Shown here piece after piece: positions 18,286 to 27,051 of a DNA stretch of 60,533 bases (position 1 is its first letter; each line of letters starts with the position of its first letter). The notes below the pieces were generated by a model that was not told the origin of the DNA, searched no databases, and worked only from the letters and a program-made list of their open reading frames with translations. Source of the DNA: an uncultured Prevotellaceae bacterium (GTDB lineage: Bacteria; Bacteroidota; Bacteroidia; Bacteroidales; Bacteroidaceae); the NCBI GenBank assembly GCA_900320845.1, contig ONTS01000012.1, positions 1 to 60,533 on the forward strand, read 5' to 3'. The position numbers and the translations under genes are program-made.

Positions 18286-19689
18286 ATGAAAAAAATTCTC
18301 ATTTCGCTCTGTCTGCTGGCAGGTAGCACCATGACGTTCGCCCAACAGGCCGACGGCGGCATCAGTCAAGACATGCTGCGCCAGATGGAGAGCAACCACG
18401 CCAAGCAGGGACAGAACAAAGCCCTCTTCAATGCCATTGCTTCGAACAACATCGACAACCTGGCACAAGACTTCAACAACAAGAAACCTTTCGACACACA
18501 CTTCACTTACGACACGCCTAAACAGAGCATCCACGACCAGAAGAGCTCAGGTCGTTGCTGGATGTTCACCGGCTTCAACGTGCTGCGCGCCAACTTCGCC
18601 AAGAAGCACAACGATACGCTGCGCGTGGAGTTCTCTCACGCCTACCTGTTCTTCTACGACCAGCTGGAGAAGGCCAACCTCATGCTGCAAGGAGTCATCG
18701 AGACCGCTAAGAAACCTATCGACGACATACGCGTGCAGTTCTTCTTCAAGAGCCCCATTGGTGACGGCGGCACCTTCTGCGGTGTATCCGACCTCGCCGA
18801 CAAGTACGGACTGGTGCCCATGAGCGTAATGCCCGAGACATTCTCGGCCGACAACACCTCAAAGATGCGCACACTGGTTAGCTCCAAGCTGCGCGAATAT
18901 GGTCTGGAACTGCGCCAGATGGCAAGCAAAGGCGCCAAGGCAGCAGCGCTGAAGAACCGTAAGACCGAGATGCTGGCTACCATCTACGACATGCTGTGCC
19001 TCACATTGGGCGAGCCCGTGAAAGAATTTAGCTGCGCATTCACAAACAAGAGCGGCAAGACCGTAGGCGAAGCACGCAACTATACCCCCCAATCATTCTA
19101 CCGCGAAGTAGTGGGCGGTCCCATCAACGGAACATTCATCATGGTGATGAACGACCCGCGTCGCGAATACTACAAGACTTACGAAGTGGAGTACGACCGT
19201 CACACCTACGACGGACACAACTGGAAGTATCTTAACCTTCCGATGAACGATATAGAAGACCTTGCCATCGCTGCATTGAAGGACGGCCGCAAGCTGTACA
19301 GCAGCTATGACGTGGGCAAGTTCCTCGACCGCAAACGTGGATACGCCGATCTCAACAACTTTGACTACGGAACACTGTTCAACACTTCGTTCCCGATGAA
19401 CAAGGCAGACCGCATTGCTACCTTCGACAGCGGCAGCACCCACGCAATGACCCTCACGGCCGTAGACCTGGGCAACGACGGCAGACCTACCAAGTGGAAA
19501 GTGGAAAACTCATGGGGCGCTACATGGGGACAGCAGGGATGTTTGATCATGACAGCCGAATGGTTCCGCGAGTTCATGTTCCGTCTCGTAGTAGACAAGC
19601 AGTACGTGCCGCAGCGCCTGCTCGACTACGAAAAGCAGAAACCCATCATGGTTGTGCCCGAAGATCCTCTCTTCCAGGTTGACGAATAA
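18286..19689 (+). CDS. Exported bleomycin-hydrolase-type cysteine aminopeptidase (C1B)
   Basis: 467 aa, the usual length for PepC/bleomycin hydrolase plus a signal peptide (LISLCLLAGSTMTFAQ). The catalytic triad is visible: Cys91 in SSGRCWMF, His386 in STHAMTL and Asn408 in KVENSWGA. It would trim peptides from the N-terminus in the periplasm or outside the cell. Lactic-acid-bacterial and eukaryotic relatives are cytosolic, so the signal peptide is the notable change; Bacteroidetes often have it. It starts 28 nt after cdaA, but a functional link is not evident. Confidence 0.93.
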   Translation: MKKILISLCLLAGSTMTFAQQADGGISQDMLRQMESNHAKQGQNKALFNAIASNNIDNLAQDFNNKKPFDTHFTYDTPKQSIHDQKSSGRCWMFTGFNVLRANFAKKHNDTLRVEFSHAYLFFYDQLEKANLMLQGVIETAKKPIDDIRVQFFFKSPIGDGGTFCGVSDLADKYGLVPMSVMPETFSADNTSKMRTLVSSKLREYGLELRQMASKGAKAAALKNRKTEMLATIYDMLCLTLGEPVKEFSCAFTNKSGKTVGEARNYTPQSFYREVVGGPINGTFIMVMNDPRREYYKTYEVEYDRHTYDGHNWKYLNLPMNDIEDLAIAALKDGRKLYSSYDVGKFLDRKRGYADLNNFDYGTLFNTSFPMNKADRIATFDSGSTHAMTLTAVDLGNDGRPTKWKVENSWGATWGQQGCLIMTAEWFREFMFRLVVDKQYVPQRLLDYEKQKPIMVVPEDPLFQVDE

Positions 19690-19709
19690 GCATCATTGCC
19701 TATACACTC

Positions 19710-19752
19710 AGCGCTCCGCCATCTGCTACGAAGCAGAGAGCGGGGCGCTTTT
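19710..19752 (+). terminator. Terminator of the aminopeptidase gene
   Basis: AGCGCTCCGC pairs with GCGGGGCGCT (one G-U pair), with an inner CTGCT/AGCAG stem, followed by TTTTG. Confidence 0.8.
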
Positions 19753-19788
19753 GTACAGCATCCGGACTGCTATTCAAGCCTGACTGCA

Positions 19789-19832
19789 GAGCAATATCAG
19801 TGATTTTGGTGAGCAATATCAGTGATTTTGGT
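19789..19832 (+). repeat. Perfect 22-bp tandem duplication, related to the palindrome at 56420
   Basis: GAGCAATATCAGTGATTTTG plus GT occurs at 19789-19810 and again at 19811-19832 without change. Its core CAATATCAGTGATTTTG differs by one base from the right arm of the palindrome at 56420-56464. It sits between the aminopeptidase terminator and the promoter of the next gene. Confidence 0.85.
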
Positions 19833-19895
19833 CTGCTAAAGTTGCCCTTTTGCCGCCAGACGCAGCCCGATGGGATGATTTATGGCGCCCAACAA

Positions 19896-19925
19896 TTTGT
19901 AAATAAATAATTATAAGTACCTTTG
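19896..19925 (+). promoter_or_regulatory. Promoter of the T9SS cargo gene
   Basis: TTTG at 19896-19899, an 18-nt spacer and TACCTTTG at 19918-19925, 22 nt before the ATG at 19948. Confidence 0.65.
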
Positions 19926-19947
19926 CTGAATACTATTCATCATAGAG

Positions 19948-22560
19948 ATGTCAGTCATCAACTACCTCATGCATATGATCCATTCCCTTACCATCCCTTA
20001 TCGCCGTCTGCGCATATTGTCTATGCTGTTCTGTATGGCATTCAGCCTTCTCAGTGTCAGCTCTGCTACTGTGACAGACGTGCTCAACCACACCGACCTG
20101 ACAGCCACCAGCAACACATATACGGACTTCAGCGGTGTGAAGAAGACTTCGGCAGCCATCTATGCAGGCAACACTGCCGTGCAGAACAGCTCCATCGGCA
20201 TACGCAGTAGCGGTCTGAGCGGCATTATCACCACTGCTTCAGGCGGTAAGGTGAGAAGCATCACCGTCACATGGACCTCAAATACCGCAGGTCGCACTTT
20301 GCAGGTGTATGGCAAGAACACCGCCTACAGCAGTGCTGCCGACCTCTACGGCGGCGGTGCAAGCCAAGGCACTCTGATAGGAGAAATCGTCTACGGCACC
20401 AACAGCAGCATTACCATCAGCGGTGACTATGAATACATCGGTCTGCGCTCGAAAACAGGTATGCTGTCGGTGGAAGATCTCACCATAGAGTGGGAGACCG
20501 GATCGGGCACAGAGCTGCAGGAGCCTAACGTAGCTTTTGCTCATGCCAGCGTAACGCGCGAATACACCTCGTTGCAGTATCAGCAGCAAGCCACCACCAC
20601 TACCGGATACGACGGCACACTGACCTACTCGTGCACCAACGCAGGCTACTTCAACATCAACAGTTCTACCGGCATGGTGAGCTGGACAGAAGGTGCCAAG
20701 GGACAGCAGACCGTTGTGACCGCCACAGCACCCAGCACCGCCAACTACAAAGCCGGAACAGCATCGTACACACTGCAGCTCACCAGCGCATCGACAGGCA
20801 GTGACGTCTACACCCTCGTCACCGATGCTGCACAGATACAATCCGACGGCTCGCAATATATCCTCGTAGCAAGCTACGGCACTCCCGCAGCATACTACGC
20901 CATGGGCGGACAGAGCGGCAACGTACGCCAACCTGTCGCCGTTCAGCTCAACGGCAATGAGATTGACATAGACGGAACCAGTGCTACGCCCTTCACCATG
21001 GAGAGCATAGGCAACGGCCAGTACGCACTCAACACCGGAGGAAACAATTATCTGACGCAAGGTTCGAGCAATACAAATCTAATTACGACATCAAGCTACA
21101 ACGACAACGACAAAGCCAAATGGACCGTCAGCAATAATAATGATGGCTACTACCTTCAAAACGTGGCTGCCGACACCCGCAGCATTGCCTACCACTACAA
21201 TAACGGCAATGCTCGTTTCGGTCTGTACAACATGTCAGAGACCTATCCTGCAGGCTATCTGTATGTGAAGGGCATCCCCTCCGTGGCAGAGGTGACCACC
21301 CTGGCAGCTCTGCGCGAGCTTGAAGACGGAACGACAGTGCGCCTCACACTGAGCGAAGCAAACCGCGGTGAGGTGACATACTCCCATAACGGCAGCACCA
21401 CAGAAGCCTATTTGCGCGACCAGACCTCTGCCGTACTGTTCGACAACTTCCTGACCAACGACCCGGGATGGCACACACAGAAAGACATGGCACTCATCGG
21501 CAGCGTCATTGGTCATTATATGGTTGTCAACGGCATGCCCACCTTCATCTCGGCAGGCACCGCAGCCAGAGCCAACGACATACTGTGTCTGGACAACTTC
21601 TGCGATGTCGCAGCGAAGTCGAGCACCGTCGGCACAGTCCTCGGCACCAGTCTGCGCGCCGACTACATACGCATTGACGGAGTGCCTGTTGCCATCACGG
21701 GCAGCGGCACAGCACAACACTATGCCTTGGCAGATGGGAGCGACAGGCTGACCATCACCAACGACTTCGGCATCAGCAGCATAGACCTCACCACACTGGC
21801 TGAGGGACGCACCTATAACGTTACCGGCATCGTGAAGACAGACGACAGCGGCGCATCAAAACTGGTGCTGCTCACCATGGAAGAAGTGACACCCAGCGTT
21901 ATACTGAACGAAACGACCGACAACAGCAGCTCGCTTGCCACCTACGACAGACGCGTGGTGAATGTCGTTGTCAACCGTCAGCTCACTGCCGGCATGTGGA
22001 ACACCCTGTCGCTGCCGTTCAATGTGAATGCTATGGACGACATCTTCCCCAACACACAGGTGGCAGCCTTCACAGGATACAACGCCACGACACACACGTT
22101 GCAGTTCAGCACGGTGGACAACATTGTTGCCGGACAGCCTTATCTGGTGCTTCCCACCTCGGAGACCGAGGCACAAATCATCGTCAACGGTGTTGAACTG
22201 ACGAAAGATGCATCAACAGTGACACAGGGCGCTTACTCCATGGTGGCACTCTTCAGCCCCGTGACGCTTACCGCCGGCGACCGCACGACACTCTTCCTCG
22301 GCGCCGACAACAAGCTGTACTACCCCAACGTGACGAATGAGATAAAAGCCTTCCGCGCTTATTTCAAAGCCGCTTCCGACGCTCCGTTAGCCATGGTGGC
22401 AGTGGATGGCATATCGACAAGCATTGACGACATAGCTACCGACCCGCTGACGGGTGCGAAAGAGATATACAACCTGAGCGGACAACGCGTGCAGGGTACA
22501 CTCGAGACATTGCCAAAGGGCATTTATATCGTGAATGGCATTAAAGTTATCGTAAAGTAA
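19948..22560 (+). CDS. Large secreted protein with Ig-like, OB-fold-like and T9SS sorting regions
   Basis: Up to 870 aa. An internal Met may be the true start, as the signal peptide (LRILSMLFCMAFSLLSVSSA) begins about 20 residues in. After it come a beta-rich region with a carbohydrate-binding-like look (residues ~45-185) and an Ig-like segment (GTLTYSCTNAGYFNINSSTG). Further on is an OB-fold-like stretch (TVRLTLSEANRGEVTYSHNG, AYLRDQTSAVLFDNF) of the kind seen in Prevotella surface proteins. The last ~45 residues (IYNLSGQRV, LPKGIYIVNG, KVIVK) match T9SS tails. No catalytic motif was recognised. A small gene and a nuclease gene follow closely, suggesting one transcript. Confidence 0.82.
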   Translation: MSVINYLMHMIHSLTIPYRRLRILSMLFCMAFSLLSVSSATVTDVLNHTDLTATSNTYTDFSGVKKTSAAIYAGNTAVQNSSIGIRSSGLSGIITTASGGKVRSITVTWTSNTAGRTLQVYGKNTAYSSAADLYGGGASQGTLIGEIVYGTNSSITISGDYEYIGLRSKTGMLSVEDLTIEWETGSGTELQEPNVAFAHASVTREYTSLQYQQQATTTTGYDGTLTYSCTNAGYFNINSSTGMVSWTEGAKGQQTVVTATAPSTANYKAGTASYTLQLTSASTGSDVYTLVTDAAQIQSDGSQYILVASYGTPAAYYAMGGQSGNVRQPVAVQLNGNEIDIDGTSATPFTMESIGNGQYALNTGGNNYLTQGSSNTNLITTSSYNDNDKAKWTVSNNNDGYYLQNVAADTRSIAYHYNNGNARFGLYNMSETYPAGYLYVKGIPSVAEVTTLAALRELEDGTTVRLTLSEANRGEVTYSHNGSTTEAYLRDQTSAVLFDNFLTNDPGWHTQKDMALIGSVIGHYMVVNGMPTFISAGTAARANDILCLDNFCDVAAKSSTVGTVLGTSLRADYIRIDGVPVAITGSGTAQHYALADGSDRLTITNDFGISSIDLTTLAEGRTYNVTGIVKTDDSGASKLVLLTMEEVTPSVILNETTDNSSSLATYDRRVVNVVVNRQLTAGMWNTLSLPFNVNAMDDIFPNTQVAAFTGYNATTHTLQFSTVDNIVAGQPYLVLPTSETEAQIIVNGVELTKDASTVTQGAYSMVALFSPVTLTAGDRTTLFLGADNKLYYPNVTNEIKAFRAYFKAASDAPLAMVAVDGISTSIDDIATDPLTGAKEIYNLSGQRVQGTLETLPKGIYIVNGIKVIVK

Positions 22561-22568
22561 TCCACACC

Positions 22569-22784
22569 ATGAAAAAGACTTATCAGCATCCTTGCATCCG
22601 TATTCGCAGTATTGTTCCTGCCCAGATGTTAGCCTTTGTGAGCGGCCAGAACGACGGCATACCTATCATTGACGGCGGTGACGAGGGCGGCGATCCGGGA
22701 ACGGCGCTCGGAAAGCCCTCAGGTGTTTGGGATGAAGACAACGACACCGAAGACGACGATACCTATAGCCCATTCATACATTGA
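22569..22784 (+). CDS. 71-aa acidic small protein of unknown function
   Basis: Starts MKKTYQHPCIRIRSIVPAQM 8 nt after the preceding stop. The N-terminal ~30 residues are basic and mildly hydrophobic (PAQMLAFVSG). The rest is Gly- and Asp/Glu-rich (DGGDEGGDPG, WDEDNDTEDDDTY). This layout (MKK-xY-xxP, then MLA-xSG, then an acidic tail) is one I associate with many unnamed short genes in Prevotella beside surface-protein genes. No signal peptidase site is convincing. It could be a peptide precursor or a partner of its neighbours, but neither is shown. Confidence 0.7.
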   Translation: MKKTYQHPCIRIRSIVPAQMLAFVSGQNDGIPIIDGGDEGGDPGTALGKPSGVWDEDNDTEDDDTYSPFIH

Positions 22785-22810
22785 CCATTTCCTCGTACGA
22801 AAGCAACAAT

Positions 22811-23866
22811 ATGAAACGCATCATACTATTTCTCACCATTGTCTTGACCTCGCTGCACGCTGCGGCACAGGACAATACCGTGACCATCACCCTTCGTAAC
22901 GGTCAGACTGTGACATATAACATCGCCCAGTACGACAGTCTTCGTGTGCTACGCAACCTTCAGCTCACCCAGTCGGACAACGTGGGTGTGAAGGTGTACC
23001 TCATCGGCGGCAAGTCGGTGGACTATATCGCCACGAAGGTGGAGATAAACAGCGGCATCAGCGATGACAACATCAACCGCAACCGCTACAGTCGGAATAA
23101 TCACAGCACGTGGATGCTTGAGATGCCGCGCCTGAGCACAGACTCCATCAACAACCTTTTCCTGCAAAAGTCGACGACACAGTACGGCGTCACCTACAGC
23201 ATTGAGTGGGACTGTGCCAAGAAAGCACAACGATGGACAGCGTACCAGTTCCATGCTGGCATTCCTGATAATAATGTAGGACGTACTACCGGTAGCTTCC
23301 ACGATGACCCAGAGATACCCACTGCTTACCGTACACACGACAATGACTACACCGGAAGCGGTTTCTCCAGAGGGCACATGTGCATGAGTGACGACCGTCA
23401 GGCAAGCGAAGAACAGAACTATCAGACCTTCTACTGCAGCAACATACACCCACAATATCAGAACCATAACGGTGTATTATGGCAAAAACTGGAAACGACG
23501 GTGCAGGCTTGGGGTAACAACCGCTCCTTCTGCGACACGCTATATGTTGTGAAGGCAGGAACGATAGACAAGAGCAGTGACATTCTCGGCTATACCAACA
23601 GCAGCAAGACCGATGCCCATCTGTTGATACCGAAATACTTCTACATGTGCGTTCTCGCCGTGAAGAACGGTCAGTACAAGGCCATCGGCTTCTGGACCGA
23701 GCACACCAATCAGAGCATCAGCGGCGCAAATCCAGCCACCTATGCCAAGAGTATTGACGAAATAGAACAACTGACAGGTATCGACTTCTTCTGCAACCTG
23801 CCCGATGATAAAGAAGAACAGGTGGAACGGTCGTACAATTTGTCGTCGTGGGGCCTGAGTAAGTAG
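22811..23866 (+). CDS. Secreted DNA/RNA non-specific endonuclease (NUC1 family)
   Basis: 351 aa from the ATG at 22811, where a signal peptide starts (MKRIILFLTIVLTSLHAAAQ). An in-frame ATG lies at 22781. The beta-beta-alpha-metal nuclease core is seen in FSRGHMCMSDDRQ, where His is the general base (usual form DRGH), and in the Mg2+-binding Asn segment QTFYCSNIHPQYQNHNGVLW. A ~70-residue N-terminal beta-rich region (VTITLRNGQTVTYNIAQYDS) precedes it. It would degrade external DNA or RNA. It starts 26 nt after the 71-aa gene. Confidence 0.92.
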   Translation: MKRIILFLTIVLTSLHAAAQDNTVTITLRNGQTVTYNIAQYDSLRVLRNLQLTQSDNVGVKVYLIGGKSVDYIATKVEINSGISDDNINRNRYSRNNHSTWMLEMPRLSTDSINNLFLQKSTTQYGVTYSIEWDCAKKAQRWTAYQFHAGIPDNNVGRTTGSFHDDPEIPTAYRTHDNDYTGSGFSRGHMCMSDDRQASEEQNYQTFYCSNIHPQYQNHNGVLWQKLETTVQAWGNNRSFCDTLYVVKAGTIDKSSDILGYTNSSKTDAHLLIPKYFYMCVLAVKNGQYKAIGFWTEHTNQSISGANPATYAKSIDEIEQLTGIDFFCNLPDDKEEQVERSYNLSSWGLSK

Positions 23867-23895
23867 CTCCTATTACGGTGCCAACTACGAATGCT

Positions 23896-23954
23896 GCAGC
23901 CCGACTCTGCCCGCGTGCACATGGCACTACAGGTGGTTGTCGGGCTGCTGTTTG
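23896..23954 (+). terminator. Terminator of the cargo/small protein/nuclease unit
   Basis: GCAGCCCGAC (23896-23905) pairs exactly with GTCGGGCTGC (23939-23948), with a 33-nt loop, then TGTTTG. Confidence 0.6.
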
Positions 23955-24144
23955 CCGTTTGCTGACCGGAGGTGCTGCGATGGATTGTTATTTGGAAGTA
24001 TAGCGGCGTGGCACTCAGGTGGTAATTATGCGTCATTCAGCGCGGTTGGCACTCAAAATTGCACACTTTTCACTTATGTGTGAAGAAAATAAACAGGAAA
24101 GAAAAATATGTTAATAAAAAATTATGTTGTTTGGATAATATGTT

Positions 24145-24152
24145 TACCTTTG
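24145..24152 (+). promoter_or_regulatory. -7 element of the small beta-barrel gene
   Basis: Perfect TACCTTTG, 75 nt before the ATG at 24228. The surrounding ~100 bases are very A/T-rich, as is common upstream of strongly expressed Bacteroidetes genes. Confidence 0.6.
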
Positions 24153-24227
24153 CATTAGAATGATACACCACTATTGTGATGTTGAAGTCATAGAATCAAA
24201 CAAGTTTCACTTAAAACCACAAAGATT

Positions 24228-24797
24228 ATGAAAAAAATTTTAGTTATGGCAGCTATGGTGCTGTCGAGCGTTGGAGCATTTGCTCAGCACGAGGTAGGCT
24301 CATTCACTTTGCAGCCTAAATTTGGTATGAACGTTGCCAACTTGACTGGCGATGACGCTGATGCTATTAAATCTAAGGTCGGCTTTGTTGCCGGTGTTGA
24401 GGGTGAGTACCAGTTCACCGATATGATAAGCGGTGCTGTTGGTGTATTATATAGCCAGCAGGGTGGAGCAGGCAAGCATGATAGCGATTACAAACTTAAA
24501 CTTGACTACATCAACGTGCCTGTAGTTTGCAACGTGTATGTAGCCAAAGGACTGGCTGTTAAGGCTGGTGTACAGTTCGGCTTCAATGTAAACGACGAGG
24601 AGACCTATGATGGTCACAAGATCAGTAACCTTGATGCAAAGGGTTTCGACTTCTCTATTCCCGTAGGTCTGTCATACGAATACAGCAACTTTGTGCTTGA
24701 CGCACGTTACAACTGGGGTTTAACCAAGCTTCATGAACACGCTAAGGTTAACAACAGTGTATTCCAGTTCACTCTTGGTTACAAGTTCGCCCTCTAA
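24228..24797 (+). CDS. Small outer-membrane beta-barrel protein (OMP_b-brl type)
   Basis: 189 aa with signal peptide MKKILVMAAMVLSSVGAFAQ. The mature ~170 residues form alternating strands (SFTLQPKFGMNVANLTG, GFVAGVEGEYQFTDMISGAVGVLYS, DYINVPVVCNVYVAKG, VFQFTLGYKFAL), the usual 8-strand barrel ending in a hydrophobic residue. Such proteins are abundant outer-membrane components, but the ligand is unknown. Codon use differs from upstream genes (many T-ending codons), which may reflect high expression or a different origin. Confidence 0.88.
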   Translation: MKKILVMAAMVLSSVGAFAQHEVGSFTLQPKFGMNVANLTGDDADAIKSKVGFVAGVEGEYQFTDMISGAVGVLYSQQGGAGKHDSDYKLKLDYINVPVVCNVYVAKGLAVKAGVQFGFNVNDEETYDGHKISNLDAKGFDFSIPVGLSYEYSNFVLDARYNWGLTKLHEHAKVNNSVFQFTLGYKFAL

Positions 24798-24814
24798 TCT
24801 ATTGAACTCTTAAC

Positions 24815-24870
24815 GGGGTGTGCCTTGCCTATATTATATATTATAAAGGTGGGGCACCCCTTTTGTTTTA
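24815..24870 (+). terminator. Terminator of the beta-barrel gene
   Basis: GGGGTGTGCC pairs with GGGGCACCCC (one bulge), followed by TTTTGTTTT. Confidence 0.8.
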
Positions 24871-24926
24871 AGGCACTGCCCTTGTGGGTGGGTGCTGTTT
24901 ACTAACCCTATTTAATCCAGTGTACG

Positions 24927-25424
24927 ATGAAAAAGATTTTATTGCTTGTTGCCGTTTTGGCTGTTAGCACAATGGCTATGGCTCAGAAGCTTGACGACGT
25001 CATTGCAAAGTACAAGGCTGAGCCTAAAGCAGAGTGTATGACCATGACAAAAGACATGCTGAGCATGTTGACTACTATGGCTGCGGCTTCCAAAGACATG
25101 AGCGATGAGGACCGTAAGAGTATGGAAATGCTGAAAAACATCGACCAGATGACCACGTTGATGATTGAGAAGGCAGATCCTGCTGTGGCAGCTGCTCTGA
25201 TGGACGATGCTCGCGCCGCTCTGTCGAAGGACTATGAGATTACTACCGACATGCAAGACAACGAGGACAAAGTACTTGTTGCCATGAAGAAGAAAAAGAA
25301 GAAGGACACTCACGCTTCAGAAGTGGTTGTTGTGGCAAACACAGATGGTGAGGCCGTGCTGCTTTACATCACCGGTAAGATTGATTTGGATAATATTTCA
25401 AGCCTAATGAAGATGACGAAGTAA
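24927..25424 (+). CDS. Exported DUF4252-like protein
   Basis: 165 aa. Signal peptide MKKILLLVAVLAVSTMAMAQ, then an all-alpha first half rich in Met (MTMTKDMLSMLTTMAAASKDM) and a beta-strand second half (SEVVVVANTDGEAVLLYITGKID). The pattern of helices, a Lys run (MKKKKKKD) and the closing ITGKIDLDNISSLMK fits the DUF4252 group of small Bacteroidetes exported proteins, whose role is unknown. It has its own terminator and shares the T/G-ending codons of the gene before it. Confidence 0.75.
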   Translation: MKKILLLVAVLAVSTMAMAQKLDDVIAKYKAEPKAECMTMTKDMLSMLTTMAAASKDMSDEDRKSMEMLKNIDQMTTLMIEKADPAVAAALMDDARAALSKDYEITTDMQDNEDKVLVAMKKKKKKDTHASEVVVVANTDGEAVLLYITGKIDLDNISSLMKMTK

Positions 25425-25488
25425 GAGTCCTTTGGCTTTCTGCAAGCGCAGACAGAGGCGCTTAGCATATAAAAAGATGTAGGGACAT

Positions 25489-25514
25489 TGCTGATGTGCA
25501 ACGTCCCTACTTTT
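25489..25514 (+). terminator. Terminator of the DUF4252-like gene
   Basis: GTAGGGAC pairs with GTCCCTAC, with an inner TTGC/GCAA stem and a tight loop, then TTTT. Confidence 0.85.
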
Positions 25515-25720
25515 AGTAAGATTTTCAACAAAACCGAGGGGTAAATATATTATGGCGTGGATGGGGTGTTGGCGGATGGCATTGGCTATGCCGCTTTTTT
25601 TTATGGGTGTTGTTTTCTTTCTTTACGTGTGTTATCTTACGTCCGTTCGGGTGATGGGCTGCTTGGTGAATGGGTGTTGTCTGGTGTCCGAACGGCTTTC
25701 ATCTTCTTTTTGAACGGTTA

Positions 25721-26950
25721 TTATCTTCTTCCTCCGAAGTGTCCGCCTCCACCGCCTCCGCGATGTGAGCCTCCTGAGAATCCGCCGCCTGATGAGCGTG
25801 AGCTGCTGTGAGAGCTACCACCGAAGCTGCTACGTGAGCTGCTGCCGGATGAGGATGAGCGATTGAAAGAGCGACTATCTGATGATGACGAGCGGTTGTA
25901 GGAGCTGCTGCGTGTGGAAGGCGATGAGGAGGTTGAGGGTCTTGACATGGAGTTTGTCGAGACGCTGTTGTTCATGGGTCTGGCAGAGCTGGCAGATGTA
26001 GAGCGTGTGGAATTGTTGGTGTTGGGTGTGTATCCTCCGCCATTGTTACGGCTGCCACCGAAAGTTGAGGTTCTATTGTTGGATTCCGGGGTGTTTCCTA
26101 CAGTACGATTGTTACCTGAGCGTGTTGCTCCTCCTCTTGTTTCGGGCATGTCGTTGACTCTTCTGTCGATGGGTGCTGCTACGTTAGAGTTTCCAGTATT
26201 GTTGCCTCTTGAGCCTCCGAAGCCTCCGCCACGTGTGTTTCCGTTAGGTTGAGTTCTGTTGTTACCGTTGTTATTGATATTGTTGCCGTTGTCGGGACGG
26301 TCGTTGCGTCCGTGGTTACCGTTGTTGTTACGGTCTCCTCGTCCGTAGTTGGCATTGTTATTGCGGTCGCCGCGTCCGTGGTTTCCGTTACGGTTGTTGT
26401 TACCTTGTCCGAATCCGTTGCGATAGTCTCCTCTGTCGAAGCGGTCTTTCATTCCGTGATGGTCGCGATGGTCGCGGTGGTGCGGGCGAATGTCACGTCC
26501 GTGGTAGTAACTTCTGCCTCCATTGTGTCTCCATCCGTGTCCACCTCTATATGTATTCCAGAAGTGCGGTCTTCCGAAGAAGAGGTATGTGCGGTGGGGA
26601 TAGCGTGTGTAGATGCGGAAGTGCCAGTAGCCGGCGTCCCAATAGAGAGGACGATAGAAGTATAGTGCGTCGCAGAAAGCTCGGAACTGCCAATCAAGGA
26701 GGATATACTCCATGTCTGCGAGTCTCCATCTCCAGTAGTCACCGAATACATCGTTTCTGGTATTGACGCTGAGCAGGTAGTCGAGGTTGATTTCGTAGGC
26801 AGCCTGATACTGCTCATCGGTGAGGTTGAGTTCGTATGCCATTTTGTCTGTGAGGAAGAGTGCCTGTTGTCTGGCTTGCTCATAACTCATTGCGTTGGCA
26901 CTGATGGTGAGTGCAAACACTGCTGTGAGGGTAAGGATAAACTTTTTCAT
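25721..26950 (-). CDS. Exported low-complexity Asn/Gly/Arg/Ser-rich protein
   Basis: 409 aa from the ATG at 26950, where a signal peptide starts (MKKFILTLTAVFALTISANA). The upstream ATG at 27001 is less likely. Residues ~22-140 are a folded, aromatic-rich helical domain (YEQARQQALFLTDKMAYELN, YWRWRLADMEYILLDWQFRA). The remaining two thirds are repetitive: His/Arg-rich near 150-180, repeated GRGDRNNN/GNHGRNDRPDN blocks to ~240, then Ser/Arg/Gly-rich to the end (GGGGGGHFGGRR). The tail is probably unstructured or interacts with surface polysaccharide, but no function is known. It is divergent from wzi and shares a regulatory region with it. Confidence 0.75.
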   Translation of the reverse strand: MKKFILTLTAVFALTISANAMSYEQARQQALFLTDKMAYELNLTDEQYQAAYEINLDYLLSVNTRNDVFGDYWRWRLADMEYILLDWQFRAFCDALYFYRPLYWDAGYWHFRIYTRYPHRTYLFFGRPHFWNTYRGGHGWRHNGGRSYYHGRDIRPHHRDHRDHHGMKDRFDRGDYRNGFGQGNNNRNGNHGRGDRNNNANYGRGDRNNNGNHGRNDRPDNGNNINNNGNNRTQPNGNTRGGGFGGSRGNNTGNSNVAAPIDRRVNDMPETRGGATRSGNNRTVGNTPESNNRTSTFGGSRNNGGGYTPNTNNSTRSTSASSARPMNNSVSTNSMSRPSTSSSPSTRSSSYNRSSSSDSRSFNRSSSSGSSSRSSFGGSSHSSSRSSGGGFSGGSHRGGGGGGHFGGRR

Positions 26951-27051
26951 GGCTGTATGTTTTTTGGTTGTTTGAGCTATTTGTTTGTTCTCGGTATGCA
27001 TTTAGCTTCCGTTTTCTGTTGCAAAGGTGGTTAGTTTTGTTGTGTATGGGT

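Noticed and set aside
26249-26665. Plus-strand frame with long Val/Ser runs that resembles a membrane protein
   Set aside because: It is the complement of the repetitive Asn/Arg/Gly codons of the minus-strand low-complexity gene. The opposite strand has the signal peptide and terminates sensibly.
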